Shown: positions 5,393 to 13,247, counted from the stretch's first letter. The stretch: DNA of 14,412 nt from an uncultured Actinomycetes bacterium (GCA_903916775.1 CAIWXY010000217.1:1-14412), one strand, 5' to 3'. Made by a program: numbers and translations. Notes: generated by a model from the sequence alone, not told the origin.

Positions 5393-5733
5393 CCTGTCCA
5401 TCGCTTGCGCGAATGGGTCATCATCCATCTAGTCGCGCAATTACTCGCGCGATCAAGCAACCTACCTGATGACTCGAGCGAGCAGCTCTCAAGCGCCATC
5501 TTTTTGGTCTTGCTCCAAGTGGGGTTTGCCTTGCCGCCGATGTCACCACCGGCGCGGTGGTCTCTTACACCGCCGTTTCACCCTTACCTCGGCAAGCCGA
5601 GGCGGTCATTTTCTGTGGCACTTTCCCGCGGGTCGCCCCGGGTGGCTGTTAGCCATCACTTTGCTCTGCGGAGTCCGGACTTTCCTCGGTATTCCTATTA
5701 ATAGGGATAACGCGATGACCCAGACGACTCTTC
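5369..5733 (-). ncRNA. rnpB: RNase P RNA (bacterial type A)
   Basis: On the minus strand the universally conserved GAGGAAAGTCCGGACTCC lies at 5670-5687 and the 3' segment ACAGGATCCGGCTTAT at 5382-5397. The ends pair as helix P1: GAAGAGTCG (5725-5733) with CGACTCTTC (5369-5377). GGGTGAAACGGCGG and GTAAGAGACCACCG, typical of the specificity domain, lie between. The length of about 365 nt fits type A RNA. It is the catalytic subunit that trims the 5' leader of pre-tRNAs. A TATTCT -10-like box at 5743-5748 would place transcription start near 5735; no good -35 was found. The region upstream (5734-5820) otherwise holds only this and the leader of the ABC transporter. The gene's 3' end is an integration site (see the element at 4711-5392), so its native terminator may have been displaced. 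Confidence 0.95.
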
Positions 5734-5820
5734 AGTGGGCTCAGAATACCCCGCCTTGGACTACAACCCCAGTGGTGAGCGTGGGTAAGATTCGGATCCT
5801 CACCGATCAGAGGAGAACCC

Positions 5821-6669
5821 GTGAAGTCCACTAAGAAATATGCATTTGCCGCAGTAGTCGTTGCTGGCGCACTTGCTTTCGCTCAAACACCATCATTCGC
5901 AGCGTCATCTGCTGCATCACTTCTTCCAGCAAGCGTAAAGAAGGCTGGAGTGCTCACCGTCGGTACCGACACCACATATGCACCAAACGAATACTTGGAT
6001 GCAAATGGCAAGGCAATCGGCTGGGAGATCGACCTGTTCAACGCAGTTGCTGCAGACCTCGGCGTCAAGGCTAACTTTGTAAGCGCTAACTTCGACACCA
6101 TCATCCCTGCTGTTAAGGGTGGAAAGTACGATGTTGGTCTTTCATCATTCACAGATACAAAGGTTCGCGAAGCTCAAGTTGATTTCGCTAACTACTACGT
6201 TGCAGGAACCCAATGGGCTTCACTTGCAGGCAAGAAGGCTGTTGATCCAAACAACGCTTGTGGTCTTACAGTTTCAGCTCAGACAGGTAGCACCGAAGTC
6301 GATGACCTCACCGCTAAGTCTGCTGCATGCGTAAAGGCTGGCAAGAAGCCAATCACAACACTTTCATTCGATGATCAGAATCAAGCAACAAACGCTGTCC
6401 AACTTGGTCGCGCTCAAGCTCTTTCTGCTGACTCTCCTGTAACAGAAGATGCGGTACACCGCAGTGCTGGCAAGTTGCAGCTTGATGGCGCAATCTACGG
6501 TTCTGCACCATACGGTGTTGCAACAGCCAAGGGTTCAACATTGGTCAAGGCAATTGCTGCTGCACTTACAGATCTCAGCAAGAACGGCACCTACGGCAAG
6601 ATCCTTGCTAAGTGGGGCGTAACACCAGGCGCTGTTAAGTCATTCACTGTTGATGGCGCAATCAACTAA
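5821..6669 (+). CDS. Amino-acid ABC transporter substrate-binding protein
   Basis: A 282-aa solute-binding protein (SBP_bac_3 family). The GTG start at 5821 follows a strong AGAGGAGAA ribosome site. A signal peptide is present: MKSTKK, the hydrophobic AFAAVVVAGALAFA, then likely cleavage after SFA (residue 27). There is no lipobox cysteine, so unlike most Gram-positive binding proteins it is not predicted to be lipid-anchored. The mature domain starts GVLTVGTDTTYAPNEY, has FDTIIPAVKGGKYDVGLSSF and TDTKVREAQVDFANYY; R116 is the usual carboxylate-binding arginine of amino-acid binders. C147 and C170 could form a disulfide. It is the first gene of a three-gene importer operon, and its smooth, optimised codon use suggests high expression. 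Polar amino acids are the likely ligand class; the exact one is not determinable. Confidence 0.92.
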   Translation: MKSTKKYAFAAVVVAGALAFAQTPSFAASSAASLLPASVKKAGVLTVGTDTTYAPNEYLDANGKAIGWEIDLFNAVAADLGVKANFVSANFDTIIPAVKGGKYDVGLSSFTDTKVREAQVDFANYYVAGTQWASLAGKKAVDPNNACGLTVSAQTGSTEVDDLTAKSAACVKAGKKPITTLSFDDQNQATNAVQLGRAQALSADSPVTEDAVHRSAGKLQLDGAIYGSAPYGVATAKGSTLVKAIAAALTDLSKNGTYGKILAKWGVTPGAVKSFTVDGAIN

Positions 6670-7531
6670 AACCGCAATTAAGGCAGTGCCGCTGCGCCAC
6701 CCATTACGGTGGGCAGCGGCTCTGTACCTTGTACTAGTCGCAGCCGCATTTATTGTCGATGCATCGCATCGCAGCGCTTACGACTGGAAGTCATTCAACA
6801 AGTACATCTTTGACGCGCGCGTTTTTAAAGCAGCTGGAGTAACTCTCTCCCTCACCATCATCGCGATGTTTTTTGCGATCCTTCTGGGAATTGCGCTGGC
6901 TGTTATGCGCCGCTCGCCCAATCCGGTTTTTCGCAATGTCTCATGGGTATTCATCTGGATCTTCCGTGGAACACCTGTCTACGTACAGCTAGTTTTCTGG
7001 GGTCTGCTCTCCACCATTTACCACTCATTTTTCATCGGTATCCCCGACATTCACTTTGGTCACTTTTATCTAGGTGTGCACTTTGCTATTAGTCAGACAG
7101 CATCGCTGTACTGGCTTGCCATCATCGGCCTCTCGCTTAACGAAGCTGCTTACATGGCAGAGATTGTTCGCGCAGGTTTGCTTTCAGTCGACAACGGACA
7201 AGAGGAAGCTGCAAAGTCACTTGGCATGAGCTGGTGGACCACAATGCGTTTTATTGTCATCCCTCAAGCGATGCGCATCATTATTCCCCCAACGGGCAAT
7301 GAAATCGTATCGATGCTTAAAACCACATCGCTTGTTACTGCGGTGCCACTCGTGACCGATCTTTATGCGCGTACACGAAACATCTCGGATGAGATCTACA
7401 ACCCGATCCCACTTTTGATGGTTGCATGCGCGTGGTACCTCTTCTTCACCACGATTCTCATGTTCGCTCAATACTTTATTGAAAAGCGATTTGCGCGTGG
7501 TCATAGCCCGATGATTGGAGTTCAATCATGA
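6653..7531 (+). CDS. Amino-acid ABC transporter permease (HisM type)
   Basis: About 292 aa. Membrane helices are near residues 20-36, 62-85, 97-122, 150-168, 218-236 and 255-275. The ATPase-coupling EAA loop is clear: EEAAKSLGMSWWTTMRFIVI (184-203) followed by PQAMRIIIPP. RGTPVYVQL (105-113) and LSLNEAAYMAEIVRAG are hallmarks of polar amino-acid permeases. The ATG at 6653 overlaps the end of the binding-protein gene by 17 bases; a TTG one codon earlier is also possible, and a GTG at 6686 preceded by AAGG is an alternative. The long segment between helices 3 and 4 (about 122-148, rich in His/Phe) is larger than in many family members. Its stop overlaps the ATPase start (ATGA). Confidence 0.92.
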   Translation: MAQSTKTAIKAVPLRHPLRWAAALYLVLVAAAFIVDASHRSAYDWKSFNKYIFDARVFKAAGVTLSLTIIAMFFAILLGIALAVMRRSPNPVFRNVSWVFIWIFRGTPVYVQLVFWGLLSTIYHSFFIGIPDIHFGHFYLGVHFAISQTASLYWLAIIGLSLNEAAYMAEIVRAGLLSVDNGQEEAAKSLGMSWWTTMRFIVIPQAMRIIIPPTGNEIVSMLKTTSLVTAVPLVTDLYARTRNISDEIYNPIPLLMVACAWYLFFTTILMFAQYFIEKRFARGHSPMIGVQS

Positions 7532-8295
7532 GTAAAGACCTAATGGTGAGTGCACACGAGATTCATAAGTCGTTTGGATCTAACGAAGTACTTAAGGGAA
7601 TTACGCTCGAAGTTAAGCGTGGCGAGGTAATGTGCCTCATCGGACCCTCGGGTTCTGGTAAATCCACATTTCTGCGCTGCATCAACCACTTAGAGAAGAT
7701 CGATGCCGGTCGACTTAGTGTCGATGGCGTCATCATTGGTTATCGCGAGCAGCACGGCAAGCTCTATGAATTAAAGCCATCTGAAGCTGCAAAGCAACGC
7801 AGTGGCATCGGAATGGTCTTCCAGAAATTCAACCTCTTCCCTCATATGACAGCGCTCGACAATGTTATTTCTGGCATGGTCCGCGTTCAGAAGATCGACA
7901 AAGATGTTGCAATCAAAGAAGGCAAGGCTTTGCTTGAGCGTGTGGGCCTAGGCGAAAAGGCAGACCACTACCCTGCTCACCTTTCGGGTGGCCAACAGCA
8001 ACGCGTGGCGATCGCTCGCTCACTAGCGATGAAGCCAAAATTGATGCTCTTTGATGAACCAACATCCGCCCTAGACCCCGAGCTTGTTGGCGAAGTGCTC
8101 GATGTCATGAAGGAACTTGCTCGATCAGGGATGACCATGGTCGTGGTTACACACGAGATGGGCTTTGCACGCGAAGTCGCTGATTCACTGGTCTTCATGG
8201 ATAACGGCGTAGTAGTTGAAGCTGGAGATCCATCAGACGTGCTTGGCAATCCTCAGCACGAACGCACCAAGGGCTTCCTTTCAAAAGTTATCTAA
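7528..8295 (+). CDS. Amino-acid ABC transporter ATP-binding protein (GlnQ type)
   Basis: A 255-aa ATPase with every hallmark: Walker A GPSGSGKST (39-47), Q-loop MVFQKFNLFPHMT (Q99), signature LSGGQQQR (152-159), Walker B LMLFDE (172-177), D-loop SALDPE and the switch histidine in VVVTHE (H209). It powers uptake together with the two upstream genes, with which it forms one operon; its ATG overlaps the permease stop by 4 nt. A small insert around residues 68-90 (YREQHGKLYELKPSE) lengthens the region before the Q-loop, as seen in a subset of polar amino-acid importers. The stop codon abuts the stop of the converging MFS gene with no intervening base. Confidence 0.95.
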   Translation: MSKDLMVSAHEIHKSFGSNEVLKGITLEVKRGEVMCLIGPSGSGKSTFLRCINHLEKIDAGRLSVDGVIIGYREQHGKLYELKPSEAAKQRSGIGMVFQKFNLFPHMTALDNVISGMVRVQKIDKDVAIKEGKALLERVGLGEKADHYPAHLSGGQQQRVAIARSLAMKPKLMLFDEPTSALDPELVGEVLDVMKELARSGMTMVVVTHEMGFAREVADSLVFMDNGVVVEAGDPSDVLGNPQHERTKGFLSKVI

Positions 8296-9603
8296 CTACT
8301 TGCTTACTGCTCTAGCTGCCTCAATTTTTGCAGTCGTTAGATGCGGCGAAGCGAAGATCGCCATGAATATTCCGAGTATCCCTGCTGCCAACATTGGTAA
8401 ACGAAGCGAGAGGGTGCGCGAGAAGTAATGAAGCGCGATACTCACAAGCCCACCGCCAAATAGTGCGCCAAGTGGTTGTGTACCCAGGCCGAAGAATCGA
8501 TATGCGCTATTCACCCGACCAAGTAAGTGGTCAGGAATAATTTCCTGACGAAGGGTCACGGTCACCACGTTCCAACAGATGGCCGCAAACATTTCGACCA
8601 CACCAAGCAACCAGGCAATTTCCCAATGAGTCGTAAATGCCATGATCAGAGACATCGATGGATTAACCACAAGCGCAAAAGTGAGAATCTTTCCGCGGCC
8701 AATTCTCTTGGTGAGCTTAGGGCCGAAAATTCCTCCAAGCGTTCCGCCGACTGCTGCGCCAGTAACAAGCAATCCGTAAGTAAAGACTGTGGTGTGAAGA
8801 TCTTCTTGTGCAAAAAGAATAAATACCGAGAAGAAGATCGAGCTAATAAAGTTAAAAAATCCTAAAATGATTGCAAGATCCCGAAGAAATTTATTGTGCC
8901 AAAGCCAGGTCAAGCCTTCTTTAATCTCACGCCTAAAATCGGGCACCGACTCTGACTTCGCCTGCGAACGAATAAGGGAGGAGGCAATCAGGCCAAGCAA
9001 ACCGGCAGAACCAAAGAAACTTGTTGCATCAAAGATCAGCGGAGCAAAAACACTCAAGCCGAGCAGGAGTGAAGCCAGTGGCGGACCGAGGAAGTTCTCC
9101 GTGACCGATTCTGCACTCCATAGCCGACCATTAGCTTTTTCAAGGAGCGGGCCTTCCACAATCATGGGGACAAAAGTCTGTGATGCCCCGTTGCCCAGCA
9201 CTCCTCCACATGACAGGAGAAAGGATGCGACAAGCAGCAAGCTATAAAGAGCAACATTAGTGTGGATTTTTACTCCAACTAGATGTGAAGTCAGCAGGTG
9301 AAGATGTGAGCGCTCAATTAAAAGTGCCAATGCAACGATCGCTGTGATTACGCCTCGGAAAATATCCGTACAGACGATAACTGTCCGACGTGGAAAGCGA
9401 TCGATAAATACTCCAGCAGGCAGACTAAAAAGTAACCACGGGAGGGTCGACATCAATCCAATGAGAGAGAGCAACAGAGGTGAGCGTGTTAAAGAAGATG
9501 CAACCCAAGGATACGCCACGGCCGCAACACCATTACCGAGATTGGAAAGTGCGCCAGCGGCAAATACTTTACGGAAGGAGCTGGGTAGTCTTTCGGTGCT
9601 CAT
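8296..9603 (-). CDS. MFS transporter (EntS/antibiotic-efflux-like)
   Basis: A 435-aa protein with about 12 membrane helices in two halves. LSNLGNGVAAVAYPWVASSL is helix 1; the loop 2-3 motif reads DRFPRR, close to the canonical MFS motif A. GASQTFVPMIV and LLEKANGRLWSAESVTENFLG are typical of the efflux branch that includes EntS-like exporters and many actinobacterial drug-resistance proteins. GAAVGGTLGGIFGPKLTKRIGRGK is the matching loop in the second half. It is the last gene of the run starting at the zinc-ribbon gene, 30 bases after the isochorismatase-fold gene, with no strong ribosome site. Likely a proton-driven exporter; substrate unknown. Long open frames on the opposite strand across this gene are shadows. 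Confidence 0.9.
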   Translation of the reverse strand: MSTERLPSSFRKVFAAGALSNLGNGVAAVAYPWVASSLTRSPLLLSLIGLMSTLPWLLFSLPAGVFIDRFPRRTVIVCTDIFRGVITAIVALALLIERSHLHLLTSHLVGVKIHTNVALYSLLLVASFLLSCGGVLGNGASQTFVPMIVEGPLLEKANGRLWSAESVTENFLGPPLASLLLGLSVFAPLIFDATSFFGSAGLLGLIASSLIRSQAKSESVPDFRREIKEGLTWLWHNKFLRDLAIILGFFNFISSIFFSVFILFAQEDLHTTVFTYGLLVTGAAVGGTLGGIFGPKLTKRIGRGKILTFALVVNPSMSLIMAFTTHWEIAWLLGVVEMFAAICWNVVTVTLRQEIIPDHLLGRVNSAYRFFGLGTQPLGALFGGGLVSIALHYFSRTLSLRLPMLAAGILGIFMAIFASPHLTTAKIEAARAVSK

Positions 9604-9633
9604 ACGTGTTTTTTAGCAGCTACTAGTTGATGA

Positions 9634-10227
9634 CTAGTTGGCCAGATGAGCGAGCAATTCATCGCTCGTCACTACCCACGCTTGGGCTGGGAATACTTTC
9701 TCGGTCAGAACTTCATGAATCTGCGGATCTGCATCAAGGCAGAGATCTTTAATGACAAAAATACGAAGATCTTTATCTGCAGCATCGCGAACAGTTGAGA
9801 GGACTACTCCACGCGTTGCAATTCCACTGATGATAATTGTCTTTACTCCACGCGCCTTAAGTTGCTCATAAAGATCAGTAGTAGAAAATCCACCGTAGCG
9901 AACTTTGCGAACAACGATCTCGCCAGGCAGAGGTGCTAATTCAGGAACAATCTGGCTTTCAGGAGCATCTGCAGGAAAGCGGCGGGCAGCAGCCATTGGC
10001 CCAAAAGCCTTATTTTCTTCTGGAACTGCGGCGTAATCTTCCTCATTAAATCCAACTCGGATGAATCCAACACTAAGGCCAAGAGCACGCGCGCGTTCCA
10101 AAACTACTGTTGCCTTACGGATCATCTCTGGCGCAGCATCTGGATAGTTAGCAACAATCCCAACCTGGTAATCACCATAGATGAGTGCAGTTGTTTGTGG
10201 GTCGATAGCTGGAAGTTGATCGCTCAT
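9634..10227 (-). CDS. Isochorismatase-fold hydrolase lacking the catalytic cysteine
   Basis: A 197-aa protein of the isochorismatase/cysteine-hydrolase fold. D19 (in LIYGDYQ) and K108 (in VVRKVRYGGFSTTDL) match two of the catalytic triad. The cysteine position, normally GvaTdvCVlsT, reads GIATRGVVLST, so the nucleophile is replaced by Val141. The residues RDAADKDLRIFVIKDLCLDA and VLTEKVFPAQA are otherwise typical. True isochorismatases (EntB, PhzD) also lack this cysteine and hydrolyse a vinyl ether, so the protein may act by that chemistry or be non-enzymatic. ATG at 10227 has AGGAG about 6 nt upstream, overlapping the TAG stop of the RNase H gene, so it is co-translated with it. Confidence 0.85.
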   Translation of the reverse strand: MSDQLPAIDPQTTALIYGDYQVGIVANYPDAAPEMIRKATVVLERARALGLSVGFIRVGFNEEDYAAVPEENKAFGPMAAARRFPADAPESQIVPELAPLPGEIVVRKVRYGGFSTTDLYEQLKARGVKTIIISGIATRGVVLSTVRDAADKDLRIFVIKDLCLDADPQIHEVLTEKVFPAQAWVVTSDELLAHLAN

Positions 10228-10235
10228 TGAGACTC

Positions 10236-11321
10236 CTAGGAGATATGCGAACGCTCGCTCAAGCCTTTGAGCGCTCGAAGGCCGTCAGATGGCCAAACGG
10301 CCACTGTTGTAATACTGCAAGGCAAAATATCAACGTGATACATACTTTCAAGTGGCGCTTCCATGGCAATTGCAGCAAGTCCACGAATCACAATATTGTG
10401 TGTGACAACGCAAATTTTCTTGCCTGGGTATTGCAGAACTAAATCATTGAGCCCAGCTTCCGCGCGTGAAGCCACCTCTGCGTATGACTCTCCGCCTGGA
10501 ACACGATAGGAGGTAGATGAAAGCCAGGCGCTCCACTCATCTGGGAATTGTTCTTTAACCTCAGCAGGAGTCAACCCTTCCCACTTTCCAAAATCACATT
10601 CATACCACTGGTCATCAAAGATCACATCAAGGCCAGTCGCATCACTGACTTCTTTAGCGGTCATTGTTGTACGCAGCAAAGGTGATGCAATCAAAATATC
10701 TGGCTTACGCGCAGCGATCTCCTTGGCGACAGCCTGTGCTTGAGCTATTCCCTTATCGGTCAAGGCTGGATCCATTGCACCGATTCCGGAGAATCTGCGC
10801 GATGGCGTAAGTACTGTCTCGCCATGACGGACAAACATAATCGTTGTTGGGGTCTCATCACTTACTAAACGCTCTGTAAGAAAGTTGAGTTGTGGTTTGC
10901 CGGTAAGACCTGCGCCTGTAGCTGCGCCATCAAGTGCCTTATTAGCCAACCGGTCTGCATGTGAATTCTCTTCGCGAGGAATCCACGAAAAGCTGACTCG
11001 CGACATATCGTGGGCATCGCGAGCTTGCCGAGCTAATTCGCGCATATCGGGATGCTTAATCTGCCAGCGGCCAGACATCTGTTCAACAACTAGTTTGGAA
11101 TCCATCGCGACAGTAACTGTTGCTTGTGGATCTAATTCGTGGACCTTCTGGAGTCCTGCGATGAGTCCCCTGTATTCGGCGACATTGTTTGATGCGATTC
11201 CGATTGCTTCAAAGAGCTCGGCAATAACTTTGCCATCTTCACTAACTACTGCACCATAACCTGCGGGGCCAGGATTGCCGCGCGATCCACCGTCAGCAGT
11301 TATATGAAAAGTGCGAGCCAT
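10236..11321 (-). CDS. Bifunctional RNase HI / histidine phosphatase
   Basis: A 361-aa fusion. Residues 1-130 are RNase HI with all four catalytic acids: D10 (TADGGSRGNPG), E49 (NNVAEYRGL), D74 (AMDSKLVVEQ) and D123 (SHADRLANKA). Residues 160-361 are a phosphoglycerate-mutase-like histidine phosphatase with VRHGET (His166) and VVTHNIVIRG (His308). The same fusion in Mycobacterium tuberculosis (Rv2228c) has RNase H activity and an alpha-ribazole-phosphatase (CobC)-like domain, linked to cobalamin synthesis. It removes RNA from RNA/DNA hybrids; the phosphatase substrate is uncertain. The start is ATG 11321, giving MARTFHITADGG; upstream codons to 11360 overlap the zinc-ribbon gene and lack similarity. 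It lies 2 nt after that gene's stop, as in related genomes. Confidence 0.95.
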   Translation of the reverse strand: MARTFHITADGGSRGNPGPAGYGAVVSEDGKVIAELFEAIGIASNNVAEYRGLIAGLQKVHELDPQATVTVAMDSKLVVEQMSGRWQIKHPDMRELARQARDAHDMSRVSFSWIPREENSHADRLANKALDGAATGAGLTGKPQLNFLTERLVSDETPTTIMFVRHGETVLTPSRRFSGIGAMDPALTDKGIAQAQAVAKEIAARKPDILIASPLLRTTMTAKEVSDATGLDVIFDDQWYECDFGKWEGLTPAEVKEQFPDEWSAWLSSTSYRVPGGESYAEVASRAEAGLNDLVLQYPGKKICVVTHNIVIRGLAAIAMEAPLESMYHVDILPCSITTVAVWPSDGLRALKGLSERSHIS

Positions 11322-11323
11322 TG

Positions 11324-12049
11324 TTAGGCACGGACCAAAATTCGACGGCACTCTTCGCAACGCAAAACCTCATCTGCCGCAAGCGTCTTGATGCGCTCCA
11401 TCTCGATTGCGTTGATAGCTAAATTGCAACCCTTGCATTCGTTGCCAACCAAGAGTGCGGCTCCAACTCCATGCGCCGAACTGCGGATTTTTTCATAGAG
11501 CTCGAGAAGCGGTGTATCAATTTTTGGAACGAGTGCGGCGCGCTCAATTTTGCTTGATTCAATCTCTTTGTTGATCTCCGTTGTCGCACTTTCTAAACGC
11601 GTATTCAGCTCTTGTTCAAGCTGCTTGAGGCCGACCTGATCATTGAGCAACTCATTAACGCGCTTTTGAACCGACTCATGCTTTTCCATGATCTCAAGTT
11701 CGCCATCTTCAAGCTCTGCTTTTCGCTTGGCAAGTGATGCCAGTTCGTGTTGGAGCTGTTCGAGTTCTTTAGGCGTGGCGCTACCTGATGCAAGACGGGC
11801 CTCATCTTTAGCCATACGATCGCTGACTTGCTCTACCTCTACTTCGCTACGGCGAAGTTCGATGGCAACGTCGGCTAGCTCGGTTTCAATGACAGCGAGC
11901 TCGACTGCAGTATTTTCTAGGCGCTTATGGATAGCAACAATCTGTTCGCGCTCTGGGAGTTTTGCCAGACGGATGCCAGCGTGATCTATAGCGCTATCGA
12001 TGAGTTGGAGATCAATGAGCAGATTCTGATCTTCGGGAAGTGCCTTCAT
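11324..12049 (-). CDS. Coiled-coil protein with C-terminal C4 zinc ribbon (DUF164/zf-RING_7, COG1579)
   Basis: A 241-aa protein. Residues 30-175 are a long Glu/Leu/Lys-rich antiparallel coiled coil (for example ELEQLQHELASLAKRKAELE), and the C-terminus has the four-cysteine ribbon CKGC (205, 208) and CEEC (231, 234), preceded by the conserved GVGAALL and followed by RRIL. Family members are widespread in actinobacteria next to the RNase HI/CobC gene (Rv2229c beside Rv2228c), and are proposed nucleic-acid- or protein-binding adaptors; exact role unknown. ATG 12049 has a GGGAGG ribosome site 8 nt upstream. It is the first protein gene after tRNA-Val, 38 nt away, and may share its transcript. 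Confidence 0.93.
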   Translation of the reverse strand: MKALPEDQNLLIDLQLIDSAIDHAGIRLAKLPEREQIVAIHKRLENTAVELAVIETELADVAIELRRSEVEVEQVSDRMAKDEARLASGSATPKELEQLQHELASLAKRKAELEDGELEIMEKHESVQKRVNELLNDQVGLKQLEQELNTRLESATTEINKEIESSKIERAALVPKIDTPLLELYEKIRSSAHGVGAALLVGNECKGCNLAINAIEMERIKTLAADEVLRCEECRRILVRA

Positions 12050-12087
12050 GGCCAGCCTCCCATCTCTTGAATTGTCAGGATACCTAT

Positions 12088-12162
<75 letters not shown>

Positions 12163-12202
12163 CAGTAATTGGGTCTAAATTGGGTATTGAGTTTTAGGTA
12201 CT

Positions 12203-12229
12203 GGCGCACTCTACTAGTAAGAGTGCGCC
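12203..12229 (-). terminator. Strong hairpin without U-tract, possible terminator of the peroxiredoxin gene
   Basis: GGCGCACTCT (12203-12212) pairs perfectly with AGAGTGCGCC (12220-12229) across a 7-base loop ACTAGTA. It lies about 50 bases past the stop of the peroxiredoxin gene and before tRNA-Val. Neither side has a T run in the direction of transcription; actinobacteria often use such hairpins without a U-tract. Rest of the 12163-12277 gap: only a short imperfect direct repeat of AATTGGGT near 12167-12182. Confidence 0.5.
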
Positions 12230-12277
12230 TGACCAAAAAATTGTGCTTATCGTGCGTATGAAACCCGAAAAGAGCGA

Positions 12278-12736
12278 TTACAGGGCAGCGAGCGCAGCCT
12301 TGTACTCGGCTGAATCGCGAGCATCGCCGATTCCATGGATAACCTGCCAGCTCAAGATGCCTTCCTTATTGACGATAAAGGTGCCTCGAATCGCGCAGCC
12401 ACGTGCCTCATCGAAGACGCCGTAAGCCTGGGCGGTGGCGCCATGTGGCCAGAAATCTGAAAGCACGGAGAATTTGTAGTTTTCTTGATCTGCAAAGACC
12501 TTTTGAGTAAACATGCTGTCGCAGGAAATCGCGAGTAGCTCCGCGTTGTCATTTTGGAATGAACCTAGATCATCGCGAAGTGAACATAGTTCGCCGGTGC
12601 AGGTGCCCGTAAATGAGAATGGGTAAAAAGTGATGATGACGTTCTTTTTTCCCTTGAATGAAGAGAGCGAGACGCTCTCACCGAATTGGTTATTGAGTGT
12701 GAAATCTGGAGCCACTTGGCCGATAGTTAGAGTCAT
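12278..12736 (-). CDS. ahpE: AhpE-like peroxiredoxin with a second cysteine
   Basis: A 152-aa thioredoxin-fold peroxidase. APDFTLNNQFGESVSLSSFK begins the fold; FTGTCTGELC holds the peroxidatic Cys46 with Thr43, and Arg117 in AIRGTF completes the active-site triad. LLSDFWPHGA-like text (LSDFWPHGATAQAYGVFDE) is nearly identical to Mycobacterium AhpE. Unlike that one-Cys enzyme it also has Cys51, five residues after Cys46, the resolving position used in PrxQ/BCP proteins, plus Cys72 and Cys114. It removes peroxides in the cytosol; the reductant (mycothiol system or thioredoxin) is unknown. The DUF3052 gene lies 26 nt upstream on the same strand, matching Rv2239c-Rv2238c. ATG at 12736; ribosome site weak. 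Confidence 0.93.
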   Translation of the reverse strand: MTLTIGQVAPDFTLNNQFGESVSLSSFKGKKNVIITFYPFSFTGTCTGELCSLRDDLGSFQNDNAELLAISCDSMFTQKVFADQENYKFSVLSDFWPHGATAQAYGVFDEARGCAIRGTFIVNKEGILSWQVIHGIGDARDSAEYKAALAAL

Positions 12737-12762
12737 GTCTTAAGGATACTTCTAAGCCCGAA

Positions 12763-13185
12763 TTACTTCTTGCCAGCCTTTCTGGCCACTAGCTTTGTCG
12801 CGCTCCACCCTGGGGCTGCCAAGAAAGTCACTGTCTGAGTCAGTCCAGCCGTTGGGGCAGCATCTTGAATATCGCTGGGCTCTACGTGTCCAGTTGCCCC
12901 TGCTTTGGGGGTTAAGAGCCAGATAGGACCACTCTCGCTCAAATACGTCAGAGCATCGACCAGATCATCGACGAGATCACCATCACCATCTCGCCACCAA
13001 AGAATGACCGCATCCACGACTTCATCCGCGTCATATCCGATCAAAGGTTGTCCGCTGGCCACCTCTAGGGCGGCGTGCAACTGGTCGTCACAGTCTGAGT
13101 CGAAACCGAGCTCCAAAATCAGCTCTCCCGAAGAAATCCCCATTCGATCGATAGTTGCCGTGACCCCGTGAGGCGTTGCCATCAT
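12763..13185 (-). CDS. DUF3052 family protein
   Basis: About 140 aa. DRMGISSGELILELGFDSDC, ADEVVDAVILWWRDGDGDLV and LVDALTYL, then GPIWLLTPKAGATGHVEPSD, are the conserved blocks of DUF3052, an actinobacterial family of unknown function almost always found between aceE and ahpE. The C-terminus ends with WSATKLVARKAGKK. The open frame extends to a GTG at 13200; ATG 13185 (or 13182) is preferred because homologues have only about 13 residues before the LGI-like block. No clear ribosome site precedes any candidate, so the start is uncertain by up to 18 bases. Probably co-transcribed with the peroxiredoxin gene. Confidence 0.88.
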   Translation of the reverse strand: MMATPHGVTATIDRMGISSGELILELGFDSDCDDQLHAALEVASGQPLIGYDADEVVDAVILWWRDGDGDLVDDLVDALTYLSESGPIWLLTPKAGATGHVEPSDIQDAAPTAGLTQTVTFLAAPGWSATKLVARKAGKK

Positions 13186-13235
13186 GGGAGTAGTCCACAC
13201 AGGTTTGGGTGAGAAATCAACCCCCTAAACGTGAA

Positions 13236-13241
13236 TAAACT
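13236..13241 (+). promoter_or_regulatory. -10 element of aceE; transcript probably leaderless
   Basis: TAAACT (TAnnnT type) ends 6 bases before the A of the aceE ATG, the spacing expected if transcription starts at the start codon. No Shine-Dalgarno sequence lies upstream of that ATG. Leaderless mRNAs with this -10 placement are common in actinobacteria. The whole divergent gap to the DUF3052 gene is only about 50-60 bases. Confidence 0.5.
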
Positions 13242-13247
13242 ATCCGC

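Noticed and set aside
5324..5834. Plus- and minus-strand open frames across 5324-5834
   Set aside because: They overlap rnpB, whose conserved motifs and P1 pairing explain the sequence; the translations are low-complexity and resemble no family.
8527..9616. Plus-strand open frames opposite the MFS gene
   Set aside because: They are antisense shadows of a clear 12-helix transporter and have Ser/Arg/Lys-rich nonsense composition.
9622..9640. Short direct repeat ACTAGTTG (9622-9629 and 9633-9640)
   Set aside because: An 8-bp duplication over a gene end can arise by chance or slippage, and nothing nearby suggests an insertion target-site duplication.
11322..11360. Extended start of the RNase HI/phosphatase gene at 11360
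   Set aside because: It would overlap the zinc-ribbon gene by 37 bases and adds residues absent from the family; ATG 11321 gives the canonical RNase H N-terminus.
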